DNA of 64,000 nucleotides from Macrosoma leucophasiata (taxonomy: Eukaryota > Arthropoda > Insecta > Lepidoptera > Hedylidae): positions 8,080,001 through 8,144,000 of the forward strand of contig JAWQUS010000011.1 in NCBI GenBank assembly GCA_036365455.1, in the 5' to 3' direction. The number at the start of each line of letters is the position of its first letter. The stretch's first letter is position 1. The position numbers and the translations under genes are program-made. Below the pieces are notes generated by a model, which saw nothing but the letters and a program-made list of their open reading frames with translations, had not been told where the DNA came from and ran no database searches. Of the stretch, positions 11,705 to 21,586 are shown piece by piece.

Positions 11705-12058
11705 AACTTTTACTGATGGTAGAGTCCTAGTGTAAAAGCTCGAGGGTGTAGGCATCACCTAATCTATCTATCGCCAAATAAAAGTGTTCTATCGTGTCCC
11801 GGTTAGATCGTAATGAATGACCGCGTAATAACTATCACAAACACATAACTTACCTCTGGTTTTGTGTAGATGTCTATAAGTTTCAGTCATCACTTGACAT
11901 CCATGAGAGCGGCATGCTTGTTTTATTTATTTATTTATTAAATTCTTTATTGTTACAAAATAATTGACAAATGATGTAACAAATGGCGGACTTAATTCTA
12001 AAAGCATTCTCTACCAGTCAACCATTGGTTTTCCACCTTACTTACGAAAAAAAATCCA
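11705..12058 (+). repeat. R1 repeat copy (triplication unit 2)
   Basis: Starts ACTTTTACTGATGGTAGAGTC and ends CCACCTTACTTACGAAAAAAAA. A LINE fragment at 11922-12032 splits it just before the 3' end. Confidence 0.8.
11922..12032 (-). mobile_element. LINE 3'-end fragment, inverted
   Basis: TTTATTTATTTATTTATTAAA, then GGCGGACTTAATTC, GCATTCTCTACCAGTCAACC. From memory this matches the 3' end of a LINE common in Lepidoptera, read backwards (tail at the left). It is absent from the unit 1 homologue. Confidence 0.6.
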
Positions 12059-12494
12059 CCACCATTAAAATTCCATACTGTGGGATAGTCATAGCCGTCC
12101 GTTATAAATTGTAGCAGTATTTGTTAAGCGGAAAATTGATTTAGCTAATTGGTAGACACGATCGCTTCCTCTTCTACAAGATAACTATCATGGTAATTAC
12201 TCTGTGTCAATGTAAACGTGTATGAGAGAGCAATCTACGACAACATAACGGAATTTTGTTCAAGAAAATGATGCATAGAAACAGAAGCTTTGATGGAGAG
12301 TGATTGCTTCTATGAAGTATACGAGGCGTCGATGCTAATAAATACGAATTACTTTTCAGGGTGGATGTAACAGCTCATGTACTTCTTCTACATTCATCGT
12401 TCTCTTCATACATGCACGCCAATTCCTAATTTAGTTGTAGGTATATATGTTAAAATAAAATGCTATACTTTGCGACAAAGTGTGGCAGGTATGT

Positions 12495-12536
12495 AGGAAG
12501 TTCGAGCGAAGAACGTAGGTACCACCACATTACGTT
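12495..12536 (+). repeat. R1 remnant
   Basis: GTAGGAAGTTCGAGC, GTAGGTACCACCACATTACG and TACTTGCC follow the order of the R1 5' part. Short and diverged. Confidence 0.55.
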
Positions 12537-12539
12537 ATT

Positions 12540-12922
12540 TACTTGCCACACTCACTCTTATGAAGCGCGCGTGGCCCAGCGGCTGGTGTAGATCGTAAGC
12601 GATCTACTCGGTTAAGCACTATGGGCGCGGTCGGGTAGTGTGACGGGTGACCGCTAGTGGCAAATAAAATGCGCGTTTCCGTGCTACGGAAGGCACGTCG
12701 GTCCCGGTTGCTATCGATGGATAGCAGTCGTTAAACCTTGTCGGAGGCCTTATGGGCGGTTTGAAAAACATCCGACAGCGGGTTGGTCACTAGCTCACCC
12801 ACTTCCACCAATCCGCATTGGAGCAGCGTGGTGGAGTAAGCTCCAGGCCTCTCCCCAAAAAGGAGGAGAGACTCGTGCCCAGCAGTGGGACGTATAATGG
12901 GTTGCCATTATTATTATTATAA
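12540..12922 (+). mobile_element. 5S-rRNA-derived SINE, full-length copy
   Basis: Best-preserved 5S-like head: GATCTACTCGGTTAAGC, then GGGCGCGGTCGGG and GACGGGTGACCGCTAG correspond to the 5S box A, intermediate element and box C. The tail has GGAGCAGCGTGGTGGAGTAA, GCCCAGCAGTGGGACGTATA and ATT repeats. The flanks CTCACTCTTAT (left) and ATCAATCTTAT (right) form an imperfect target duplication (9 of 11 match). Confidence 0.88.
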
Positions 12923-12989
12923 TCAATCTTATCAATAATATCATGTAACTAGGGGTGCATGGGAGCATAATTTTGACGGGAAGCATTTT

Positions 12990-13208
12990 GACGACCCGGT
13001 TGGTCCAGCAGTGTGAGATGAGTGTTTGATTCGAGGGGTCGCGGGTTCGATCCCCGCACCGGGACAAATATTTGTATGGCCTACAGATATTTGTTTCGGG
13101 TCTGGGTGTTTGTGTATGTGTTGTTTGTATACAACGGCACCCACGACACAGGTTTATTCCTAGTGTTGGGCTGTGAGTGTAAGCGTATTTTATTTTATTT
13201 ATTTATTA
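12990..13208 (+). mobile_element. tRNA-derived SINE (GACAAATATTTGTATGG family), full copy
   Basis: The head resembles a tRNA: CCCGGTTGGTCCAGCAG at the start, a T-arm GCGGGTTCGATCCCCGC serving as pol III box B, and CCGGGAC closing the acceptor-like stem. The body has ACAAATATTTGTATGGCC, TTTCGGGTCTGGGTGTTTG, ACAACGGCACCCACGACACA and TGTGAGTGTAAGCG, then a TTTA-rich tail. It lies directly after the 5S SINE. Other copies: 19222, 28897, 51783. Confidence 0.82.
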
Positions 13209-13676
13209 ATTAAAAAGATTGCGGTACTTTCTTGACATTAATTAAATATTCTAAAATACCAATTTATATTTATTTTTCTACATATATGTCTACTGTGAAT
13301 CTAACCAGTTTGCGTTTCTAGTAACAAACCAGTAAATATGGAGATCGTCGCTTGCGTCGCATTTCGATAGTTATCTTCACCTACACCTTTCTACCCACGG
13401 GAAGAAGGTGGACTTCTCGATAAAAAACGTACCCGCCGAATGTGATGAGATTAAGGCTGATGAGGAAAAAATATCGAGGTAGGTTAATAATAGTGGGATG
13501 TGATTAAATAGGTAGTCTTAAATGTGTCGGTCCGGAATCCGTCGTCAACTTGAGTGCCTACTTTCAAACTTACTTGAAAATTCGTATCTTGTTCTTGCTC
13601 AGTTTCGGTCTATGACAAATAATAGTTATTTCATTTGTCTAGCTTTTTCTCACATAGTAGAACCAAATATACTAAA
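13209..13676. other. Unassigned stretch
   Basis: No gene or named repeat seen. Confidence 0.45.
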
Positions 13677-13970
13677 TTACTACTGGTGGTAGAGCTCCAG
13701 CGACGGAACTAGCGGGCGTAGGCACCACTGCATTACCTAATATACCTACTTGCCGCTAAATGGTACTGTTCAGCACTATCGTGTTCCGGTCAGGTGGTAA
13801 TGTACGGCCGTGTTATTTCCAGTACAGAGACATACCTAATACCTTAGTCCTCAGAAGTGGTATAACGCATCTGTATTTTGACCTCAAGTCTTTGTGTGGG
13901 TGTCTATATATTTTTTTTTTCATCAATGCGAACTACATGCTTGTTTGCCACTTTCATTCATTACATTAAA
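13677..13970 (+). repeat. R1 repeat copy
   Basis: Full copy from TACTGGTGGTAGAGCTCCAG to CCACTTTCATTCATTACATT. Forms an inverted pair with the copy at 14560-14838, about 590 bp away. Confidence 0.88.
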
Positions 13971-14559
13971 AAATATTTATTTTTTTATTCTCCAATTAAA
14001 GTTTCCTAAAAGTGCCATTTCAAAAAGGGCATGCACACTGGGACCAAGAGCATATAATACTATCCCATACTTACCTGTAAATAAAATACCTACCAACCTT
14101 CTCAACTGAATTATGGCGGATACTAAGAAAGTCAAAATCATCATGTCTTCAAACCACCTTAATTTTGAAGACGGAGCATATGAAGTCGCAAGATACGAAA
14201 ACTTTCCTTCAGCTCGGTGTTGTACGTGCTGATATTATTTTGGTTAAATGAGAAACGAAACTAGCGTTTAAGATAATATAAATCTGACAAAGATATAGAG
14301 AGAAATATCGTACAAGTTCATAACAAGCCTCCAGTAATGTACCTACAGTACCAATCTGAGGTAGAATCTGTCGGCGACCGGCTGGTTTTTTGTTAATTCC
14401 ATAGCAAAGCTGAGCAGGTGTTCAGTTTTTGTCGATCTACTCGTATACCGCTAGAGGTTAAATCTAATAGGTTTCTCTTCTCCAGACAGTTTTTTTCCGT
14501 TTTACGTATGTTTGTAGGTGATATTACAGATTTTAAATTATCAAAAGCCAACATACCTT
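13971..14559. other. Spacer between inverted R1 copies
   Basis: No gene or repeat recognised; transcription across it would give a stem of R1 sequence with this as the loop. Confidence 0.45.
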
Positions 14560-14838
14560 TTTTTTATGCAACGGAAGTGGCAAACAAGCATGCAGTTCAC
14601 ACTGATGTTAAGCGATGACTGCAGTCTATAGACACCCACACAAAGACCAAGGTCAAAATGCAGATGCATTACCACTCCTGAGAAGGTGTTATGCCTCTGT
14701 GCCGGTAATTACAGGGCCGTACATTACCACCTGACCGGAACACGATAGTGCTGAACACTACCATTTAGCGGCAAGTATATTAGGTAATGCGGTGGCCTAC
14801 GCCCGCGAGCTCCGTCACTGGAGCTCTACCACCAGTAA
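14560..14838 (-). repeat. R1 repeat copy
   Basis: Full reverse-orientation copy: AAGTGGCAAACAAGCATGCA through AGCTCTACCACCAGTA. Confidence 0.9.
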
Positions 14839-15656
14839 AAACCTAATATGTTCTAAGATAATCGCGAGCTACACACAATATTTAAAAGTTTTATGAACAA
14901 AAATCATTTCAATTCGTTGTCTGTGAGACAACAAGAAACTAAATGTTTATACTTAAAATAGTCTTCGGTATTTTGGTAGATATGAAACCAATAATCAAGT
15001 ATTCACTTGCACACATCGGTATCACATTAATTAGATTACTCTTTCTACATCATCCTACATGAAATGGAAGTCAATAATTTATAAGTGTTAGGAGAACCTG
15101 TGTTGACAAAGGTTCAACTGCAGATAGGTATCGCCTTTTGCTAACACTTCATTATTTACATTGGACATTCCTGACAGTATCGTGGCTTCAATTAAACTTT
15201 AATGTGTGTCAGGCGCAACACCATGAGAAAATCGTGGGTATCCTAATTGAAACATTCTGCAATAAGTCTTCTTTCACTTGTAAGGACAGTAGCATACTAG
15301 GTACCTACTTTTAAGTCGCTTTTATACACATAAGTTTGTTTCTCGAATACCGAAATGTCTGATTCATAAGATTTTAAAATATTTTTGCACGGGTTACTTG
15401 TGAAGGATGGATGAGAGCAAAACCAATATGCATTTTTAATCATGTAGAAAAGACGTTTGTCTATTTACGAAGAAAATGCTGTTTTCGAAGAACATGAATC
15501 ATCGAAAAGACCACAGCTGAAGGCTGGCACTGGCGCTGGCTTTACTTTGACGCTGCTGCCCATCCCGCGTTGTTATTTTTACTACTGCACTATTTAGTGG
15601 GCATACCGGATAATAACGTCAATTTAGGCGTGTGTGTTAGACCTAACTGAAGGACT
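14839..15656. other. Unassigned stretch
   Basis: No gene recognised. CTGCTGCCCATCCCGCG near 15550 echoes a motif near 10620. Confidence 0.4.
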
Positions 15657-15658
15657 TA

Positions 15659-15870
15659 TTACACGGCACGGTATTCAGGGTATGATAACAAGGGTCAGGG
15701 TAGTGTAATAACATTTAGAGTTAGGGCCCTAATTAGGTCGACCGGAACGGCCGCTGTATTTGTACTGTGATTGAGTTAGGGCGCTGTCAACCGGATAGTG
15801 CAATAAGCGGCAACCCGGCGCGAGACCACGCCCACCCTTTCTGCCGGACCCTGAATACCGTGTCGTGTAA
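15659..15870. mobile_element. 212-bp TIR element with TA target duplication
   Basis: TTACACGGCACGGTATTCAG at the left matches the inverted right end (TTACACGACACGGTATTCAG; about 22 of 23 positions agree). TA precedes (15657-15658) and follows (15871-15872), as for Tc1/mariner-type insertion. The interior is GC-richer than its surroundings and has no coding capacity, so it is a MITE. The superfamily is tentative because a TA duplication is weak evidence. Confidence 0.75.
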
Positions 15871-15872
15871 TA

Positions 15873-16537
15873 GCCTTTTTAATAAAATCGTAGATATGTA
15901 CTAATTGAAACATTCTGCAATAAAAAAAATATTTTAAACTTTCATACACTAGATTGAAACGATCTTTTCACTGGAATCTACAGATATTATAAAGAAAACA
16001 ACAACACTTTAGCGGCTTGATCCATGAAGCAGCAGAAGTACCCTATAGGGTCCAATAGCTTGAAGGATTAAGGACTTCTTAAAGCTTAGTACCTACTTCA
16101 ATGTTATATCTTCATAGTACTACAGGTATATTTACTGTTTGACAATTCTCTGCCAGTAGAACGTTTCTACGTCAGCATTATTTTAAAAAGTTTTTTTTTA
16201 ATCCAAGAGTAAAGTTCAACAAAAGCCTGCTACCTGAAAATAGAATTCTATGCGTTCTTTTCCAACACAACGCGCAGTGTAAGCCGTAAGGTTAATTGTG
16301 GGACGCTTTCGGAGCCTACCTCGCTCTCGGAGTAGCAATTTTCAATAGGCCATACGTTCCGGCATTTTAAAGATACATTCAAGTCTAATTAACCACAACT
16401 CGGAAGGCCGTTGTAACGGGAATTCAAAGTCCGAGAGAAGTTTAACATATCACGTATTTTTGAGATACGTAGATTTGAACCCACATGTTCTCTTTGAATT
16501 GTGTCTAGGTCAGGTATTACCAATTAGGTAGGTATTT
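15873..16537. other. Unassigned stretch, GC-richer core
   Basis: The 16260-16450 portion is GC-richer and non-repetitive within this window. It might be a conserved non-coding element or an old repeat; I cannot tell. Confidence 0.35.
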
Positions 16538-16567
16538 ACTCGTGATTGTTAATTAACGATCACGAGT
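16538..16567. repeat. 30-bp near-perfect palindrome
   Basis: ACTCGTGATTGTTAA is followed with no spacer by its inverted copy carrying one mismatch. Confidence 0.85.
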
Positions 16568-16895
16568 TGTGGTGAGTTATGTCCCTAACAGAAAACAGGT
16601 GCGTTTGGCATGACATGGTTTTAAAAAGTAGATGTTTTTAGATGCCGAAATACCCGCAGTTGAATATGCTGTCACCTACGGCAAGAACGTCATCTGAACA
16701 TCTATGCCCATGCCTACCAATCAAGCCCTGCCCTGCCCTAAAGGATATAAATGATTAATGTTACGCTGCAGTTTGACTCAAACGAAATCCTTTAAAAGAC
16801 CTAGAAGCTTACAGTAGACACTTCGACAGTCACGGTGAAACAGGAAGACAATGCAATAACATTTATTCAAACGACTAATAGGTACCTACATAACT

Positions 16896-17130
16896 ACGTA
16901 ACTTTGACATTATCACCCTAACAGGAATCTGAACATAAGAAAATGGTTCCTCATTATGCAACAACGCAGCTGACGACTTCCCTAATCGGACGTGACAAGT
17001 GTCAGCATCAAATATTTCGCAAGAACATAGAATTACAATGAAACTATCTTAGCGATCGCGTGCGAAGTACTAGGATGGCCCACTCATTTGGGGGTCTACT
17101 CACAAAAACGAGAAACAATATGTCGAAACA
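16896..17130 (+). repeat. Local direct repeat, copy 1
   Basis: Shares TTTGACATTATCACCCTAAC, then ATTATGCAA, ATATTTCGCAA, ACTATCTTAGC and GGGGGTCTACTC in order with 17336-17565. Confidence 0.8.
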
Positions 17131-17335
17131 ATTGATTGCGTTGAAAAGTAGAAACCCTGTATTACTCTGTCCTTGACACGATCTTTAGATCACATTTTTC
17201 CATACTAAACGGGAATTTAATGCCGTGTTCGGGGACTCAGATTTGCCTGTTAATACGGGTCTAATCTAAGGTTTTTACTTTTGGGGTAGACCTCCGGGAA
17301 GACAATGCGTTTACCCGTATTCAAATAGCGAGTAT
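17131..17335. repeat. Repeat fragment shared with 57.8 kb
   Basis: CATACTAAACGGGA, then CAGATTTGCCTGTTAATACGGG, is echoed at 57895-57965 by CATACTAAACAGGATCTTG and GAGATTTGTCTATTCATAGG, so this is a dispersed, unclassified repeat. Confidence 0.5.
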
Positions 17336-17565
17336 ATACGAGTAGCTACGTAAATTTGACATTATCACCCTAACAGGTATGTGAAAATAAGAAAATTGCT
17401 TCTGATTATGCAATGACGTAGCTGATGATGGAAGAATGTCAGCAGTCAGCATAAAATATTTCGCAAAAACATACACTTGCAATGACACTATCTTAGCTAC
17501 CGCGTGCAAAATACTTGGATGGCCCACCAATCTGGGGGTCTACTCGCAAAAACGAATACCGATAT
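17336..17565 (+). repeat. Local direct repeat, copy 2
   Basis: Diverged duplicate of 16896-17130, about 440 bp downstream of it. No transposon ends are apparent. Confidence 0.8.
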
Positions 17566-18274
17566 GTGAGAACAATTTGTCGTGTCGAAACTAGGGAGGA
17601 TAAAATGAAACATAATTATAGATATAAATATCACATGTGTTCATTAATAGTATCGACGTAATGAGTTACCGATATTTTGACCAACCGATTTATGATGTTT
17701 TGATAAATTTACCCGTTCCAGGTTGTCTAAATATTTGAAAATACAAATCTCTACGTGATGTCAAATTAAGATTCGAATACTAAGTAAGTACTTACGCTAT
17801 TTTTGAGACGAAAATTGTTGTTTTGCTAGTAGACCCCCTGGATAGCCCACTCATCTGGTGAACTGGTGAAACCCGCGACCTTTGACACCTAGTACAAGAT
17901 GACTGACCATCAACGCTCTTACTTTCCTTATCTGCTAACGAATTGTATTTTGCTGAGATGATCAACGGCGATTTGGGCTATTAAAGAATATTGACTCCTT
18001 TGTTGTCATGATAATGGATTTAATGAATATTGTTAATGATTAGTAAACTGTCATGTTTCGCATTTTTTTGATAGTAAATATACATAGAAAACAAGCTGTA
18101 TTGTAGATGATGATTAATGTAATCATCGTTTAAAGAAAAGCTGAATCATCATACAAAAAATCATGGCATGTTAATACATTGATTTGAATAAAGGTCCAAA
18201 GTAACACATGTGTGGAATAGAATCTTAAAATCCTGTAGAATATTTCCCAATATTTTGAACTTTTGTATAGGTCT
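17566..18274. other. Unassigned stretch
   Basis: GTAGACCCCCTGGATAGCCCA near 17840 looks like an inverted scrap of the GGGGGTCTACTC motif of the direct repeats. Nothing else seen. Confidence 0.4.
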
Positions 18275-18392
18275 ATAATAACTATCATAGAGACCTAAAA
18301 ACTAAGGTCTCAGGGGTGGCAACGCATCTGCATTTTGACCTTTGGAACATCTATGTGAACTGCATGCCTGTTTGCAATCTTCAAAAAAAAAC
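18275..18392 (+). repeat. R1 copy, 5'-truncated
   Basis: Only the 3' half is present: AAGGTCTCAGGGGTGGCAAC, GCATCTGCATTTTGACC, ATGTGAACTGCATGCCTG and an A-run. Confidence 0.75.
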
Positions 18393-19221
18393 TCTGAACC
18401 CATTAACACCATGATCCTCAATTTAATACCTCTGCGCTAATAATTACGGAATCAATAAAAAGATCCGTCCAAACAAGCCGACTTCGATGAATAATGGCCA
18501 GGTGTACCTATAATAGATAGTGTGTGGATGCACAAATCGTCCACATCATTTTAACATTGCAATTTATGTTTTCTTTTGTTTCTCAAATAAAACCAACCGA
18601 AAACCAAGTTCGTTTTTTAGTGATGGAGACCAAAGAGTATACAAATATTAATGGAGACTAGGATTGACATTTTTGTCAAACTCATTAACAAGCGGCCTAT
18701 CTCAGAGACAAAACAACTTAAGTCTTAGAAGTATTTGTGCCTATATACCTTTTATAGTGTACCTATATCAATTTCTGATATTCCTTTTATCATAATTATT
18801 ATATCAAAGTAAAGGTTTTACGATTAAGTTTCGCCTTATTCTGAGTACAAAAAGATATAAATATTATAACTGTTCTATTAGAACTGTTGATTCCCCCATT
18901 GAAATGAAATTCTAGTAAAGTGGGCCATGGTTTTGTAGATGGAGACAAGACCACAAACGCTACAGTTATTCGAATCATTACCTTAGTAAGCATTTCAATC
19001 GAATTAGAAAACGTAAGTGATCAGTTATAAATTTATCACGGTGATAAATCGGCTATCGTAAGTAACTGTTATGATGTTTTTCTGTTTATTACATTATGTG
19101 TTTAAAAAAATACCTACAATTCGCGGCAAAAACGTTGAAAAAAAAATGGCGGTCCAACAATTATAAAGAAAAGTGCCAAGCCAAGCCAAGTTTAAATAAA
19201 TGTCATTGTCATTTCATTGTC
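18393..19221. other. Unassigned stretch
   Basis: A short palindrome (ATTTATCACGGTGATAAAT) lies near 19030. No gene seen. Confidence 0.4.
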
Positions 19222-19308
19222 GACCCGGGTAGTCCAGCGGTGTGAAACCACCGTTTGATTCGAAGGGTCGCGGGTTCAATCCCCGCACCGGGACAAATAT
19301 TTGTATGG
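19222..19308 (+). mobile_element. tRNA-derived SINE, head only
   Basis: GACCCGGGTAGTCCAGCGG through GCGGGTTCAATCCCCGC and CCGGGACAAATATTTGTATGG: the tRNA-like head of the SINE family at 12990. Homology stops abruptly after TTTGTATGG, six bases before a 16-bp perfect inverted duplication, so the 3' part is missing. Confidence 0.85.
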
Positions 19309-19314
19309 AAATAA

Positions 19315-19352
19315 TTGAATACGACAAAATAACTTGATTTTGTCGTATTCAA
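19315..19352. repeat. Perfect 16-bp inverted duplication, 6-nt spacer
   Basis: Arms 19315-19330 and 19337-19352 are exact reverse complements around AACTTG, lying at the broken 3' edge of the SINE head. Confidence 0.92.
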
Positions 19353-19365
19353 ATAGGTATATAAA

Positions 19366-19736
19366 TACTAGCGGCCCGTCCCGACTTCGCGCGGTGCAAT
19401 GTTGCCTACACTCTCTTATTCGTCTTAGCGTGATGATTATACATAGATATAGCCTAAAGTCTTCCTCGATATCTTTTATAGTTTAGGCAGCGTACGCAAA
19501 ATAAGTAACATTTCTGGTTGATGTTTTACACCTTGTGTCTGAAAAAGCCAAATATCTTACGGAACCCTATTTTTTCCATAATAAAATATAGCCTATGTTA
19601 CCCGTGGATAATGTAGCTTTCGAATAGTGAAAGAATTTTTAAAATCGGTCCAGTAGTTATTGAGCCTATTCATTACAAACAAACAAACAAAAAAATATTA
19701 CCTCTTTATAATATTAGTTTAGATTTAGATATATTT
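19366..19736 (+). repeat. Dispersed LINE-type repeat (CTAGCGGCCCGTCCCG start)
   Basis: Starts ACTAGCGGCCCGTCCCGACT and ends CCTCTTTATAATATTAGTTT. AAAATCGGTCCAGTAGTTATT is typical of a very common lepidopteran repeat that I recall as a LINE 3' end; its class is not provable here. Its tail recurs alone at 25540-25568. Confidence 0.6.
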
Positions 19737-20499
19737 CTATGAATTATAAATGTGGGTGATAAAAGGAAATTAAATAAACAAAACATACGTCAACTAACAC
19801 GCCGCGTATTGTACCTTCTTAGAAAGAATAACCATATTTTTATTTTTTAACTTGTCTACCACTCAAGTGACTAAGGTCTTGAGCGTAGTCTTAGCTTGTG
19901 TTCAAATCTTTCATGCGAGCAGTAATACCCCGACTAATTTCTGAGATTACGAACGATTAGCAAATTTCATTTACAACGAGCAGACTCCGCATAACAAACA
20001 ATTAAAACCAACCATTCTAAGACTTAACATAAATAATGCTGATTTAAGTGATCACTGAATCAATAAATATAAATTGAACTTAACTTCTAATAACGTATCC
20101 TTCAATACAACACACGAAAACCATAAACGTTCATAATACGATATTTAAAGTATGATCATTGAAATCACGTCTATAAAACCAGAAAAGGACTTCAGGCCGG
20201 TATACCAATAAAGCTTAAGAGTATAATTTAAGTCTATAAATGTTAAGAAGCGTAACAAATCAGAAACACAAACTAAGAACGTGTGTTGCGTAAAATTTTA
20301 CTTGGTTGTTCGGATTTATGCGCATCGTTATGTTCAGTTAAAGTGTTGGAAGATCATCTTCCGCGTTGGGCTTACTTTAATGTTTGATATCATGATAATT
20401 ACCTACGATCAAAATGAGTCATAATAACGTAACTACATTTATTTTCTGTAACGGTTAACAATAGTTAACATGTATACTAGATAACACACTTGTTTGTGT
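19737..20499. other. Unassigned stretch
   Basis: No gene or named repeat seen. Confidence 0.45.
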
Positions 20500-20650
20500 A
20501 ATGAAGGTGCAAAACAAGCATGCAATTCAAAATGCAGATGCATTGTACCTGAAATCCAAGTTGATATGTCTCTGTGATAGTTGTTGCGGGGCCATATATT
20601 ACCACCTAAACGGGACACGGTAGTGCTGAACACTACCATTTACCTAATCA
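20500..20650 (-). repeat. R1 copy, internally deleted
   Basis: GTGCAAAACAAGCATGCAATTC jumps to AAAATGCAGATGCATTG and ends at CACTACCATTTACCTAATCA. Confidence 0.75.
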
Positions 20651-20682
20651 ATCATTAGGTAGCAGTCATAAAATTTTACTGG

Positions 20683-20988
20683 TGGTTGAACTACGGTGAC
20701 GGAGCTCGTGGTCGTAGGCACCACCGCATTACCTAATATACTTACCGCTAAATGGTAGTGTTCAGCACTATCGTGTTCCGGTCAGGTAGTAATGTACGGC
20801 CCTGTAATTTCCGGCACAAAGGCATACATAACACCTTAGACCTCAGGAGTGGTAACGCATCTGCATTTTGACCTTGGTAACGCATCTGCATTTTGACCTT
20901 GGTCTTTGTGTGGGTGTCTATAGACTGCAGCCATCACTCAACATCAATGTGAACTGCATGCTCGTTGACCACTTCCATTACATTAAAA
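20683..20988 (+). repeat. R1 copy with internal 25-bp duplication
   Basis: Full copy from TTACTGGTGGTTGAACTACG to CCACTTCCATTACATT plus A-run. A 25-bp stretch beginning GGTAACGCATCTGCATTTTG is present twice in tandem at about 20848-20897. Confidence 0.88.
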
Positions 20989-20991
20989 AAA

Positions 20992-21092
20992 ATCCGAGTT
21001 GATATGTTTCTGCGACAGTTATTGCAGGGCCATATATCACCACCTAAACGGAACACGGTAGTGCTGACCACTACCATTTGGCAGCAGATTGA
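20992..21092 (-). repeat. R1 copy, partial
   Basis: AAATCCGAGTTGATATGTTTC through CACTACCATTTGGCAGCAG repeats 20546-20640 with substitutions, as if one R1 copy had been duplicated around the inverted copy between them. Confidence 0.75.
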
Positions 21093-21167
21093 TAAAGTAA
21101 CAAACATTTAACATTCATGACTACCTTAGATCATTGAAATAAAACTAGTTTTCGGATTTCCTTAGGT

Positions 21168-21200
21168 AGTCCAACGTGACCTGAATGGTCACATTGGACT
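21168..21200. repeat. 14-bp inverted duplication, 5-nt spacer
   Basis: AGTCCAACGTGACC at 21168-21181 and its inverted copy at 21187-21200, with one mismatch, around TGAAT. Confidence 0.85.
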
Positions 21201-21370
21201 TCATATCAACCTGTCCCTAAAATAAAAGCAAGTCTACAGATTTATTTCATACCACCGCTACTATGCAACGGAGGTAGGTAGGTACCCATTTGGGTCCAGA
21301 TTGTAGCGATTAACATTGACATAATCACAATTATCAGCGGATTAAAAACAGTTATAATTCTCAGTACCGT

Positions 21371-21579
21371 CAGAGAATATGTAATAATACTACGTATAGA
21401 ATAGACACTTCGTCGTCCCGCCCGATTTGAACACATACACAACCCCTTCCTCTCTTATGGGCGACGGTTGGTATTTTGTACGTGCTACGCAAAAAGGTGC
21501 GCGTGTAAATACACGTCACTGATGGATAGAAACCAAATTAAGCGTTTGTATGGAATTTTGGCGGAGTGTCCGCGGTGTG
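21371..21579 (+). mobile_element. CAGAGAATATG repeat (unclassified), copy 1
   Basis: About 209 bp. Begins CAGAGAATATGTAATAATAC, contains CTCTTATGGGCGACGGTTGG, and ends GTGTCCGCGGTGTG. Flanked by GTACCGT on both sides (21364-21370 and 21580-21586), a 7-bp target duplication. It has no clear TIR, A-tail or tRNA head, so its class is open. Other copies: 28436 and 50184. Confidence 0.8.
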
Positions 21580-21586
21580 GTACCGT

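Larger units (their letters stand above)
10841..12331 (+). repeat. Local tandem triplication (~0.6-kb units)
   Basis: Three direct copies begin at ATTAAAATTCCATACTGT: 10841, 11479 and 12064. Each continues through GGATAGTCATAGCC, GCAGTATTTGTTAAGCGG, GACACGATCGCTTCCTCTTC and AACTATCATGGTAATT. Units 1 and 2 also contain an R1 copy; unit 3 ends near 12331 before it. Later insertions differ between units (a 5S SINE tail in unit 1, a LINE fragment in unit 2), so the duplication came after the R1 insertion and before those two. Confidence 0.9.

Noticed and set aside
12795..13213. Frames of 63-90 codons on both strands
   Set aside because: They lie within the 5S SINE tail and the adjacent tRNA-type SINE.
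19222..19306. Candidate functional tRNA gene
   Set aside because: T-arm and acceptor-like stem exist, but no credible anticodon arm; the same unit recurs as the head of a SINE.
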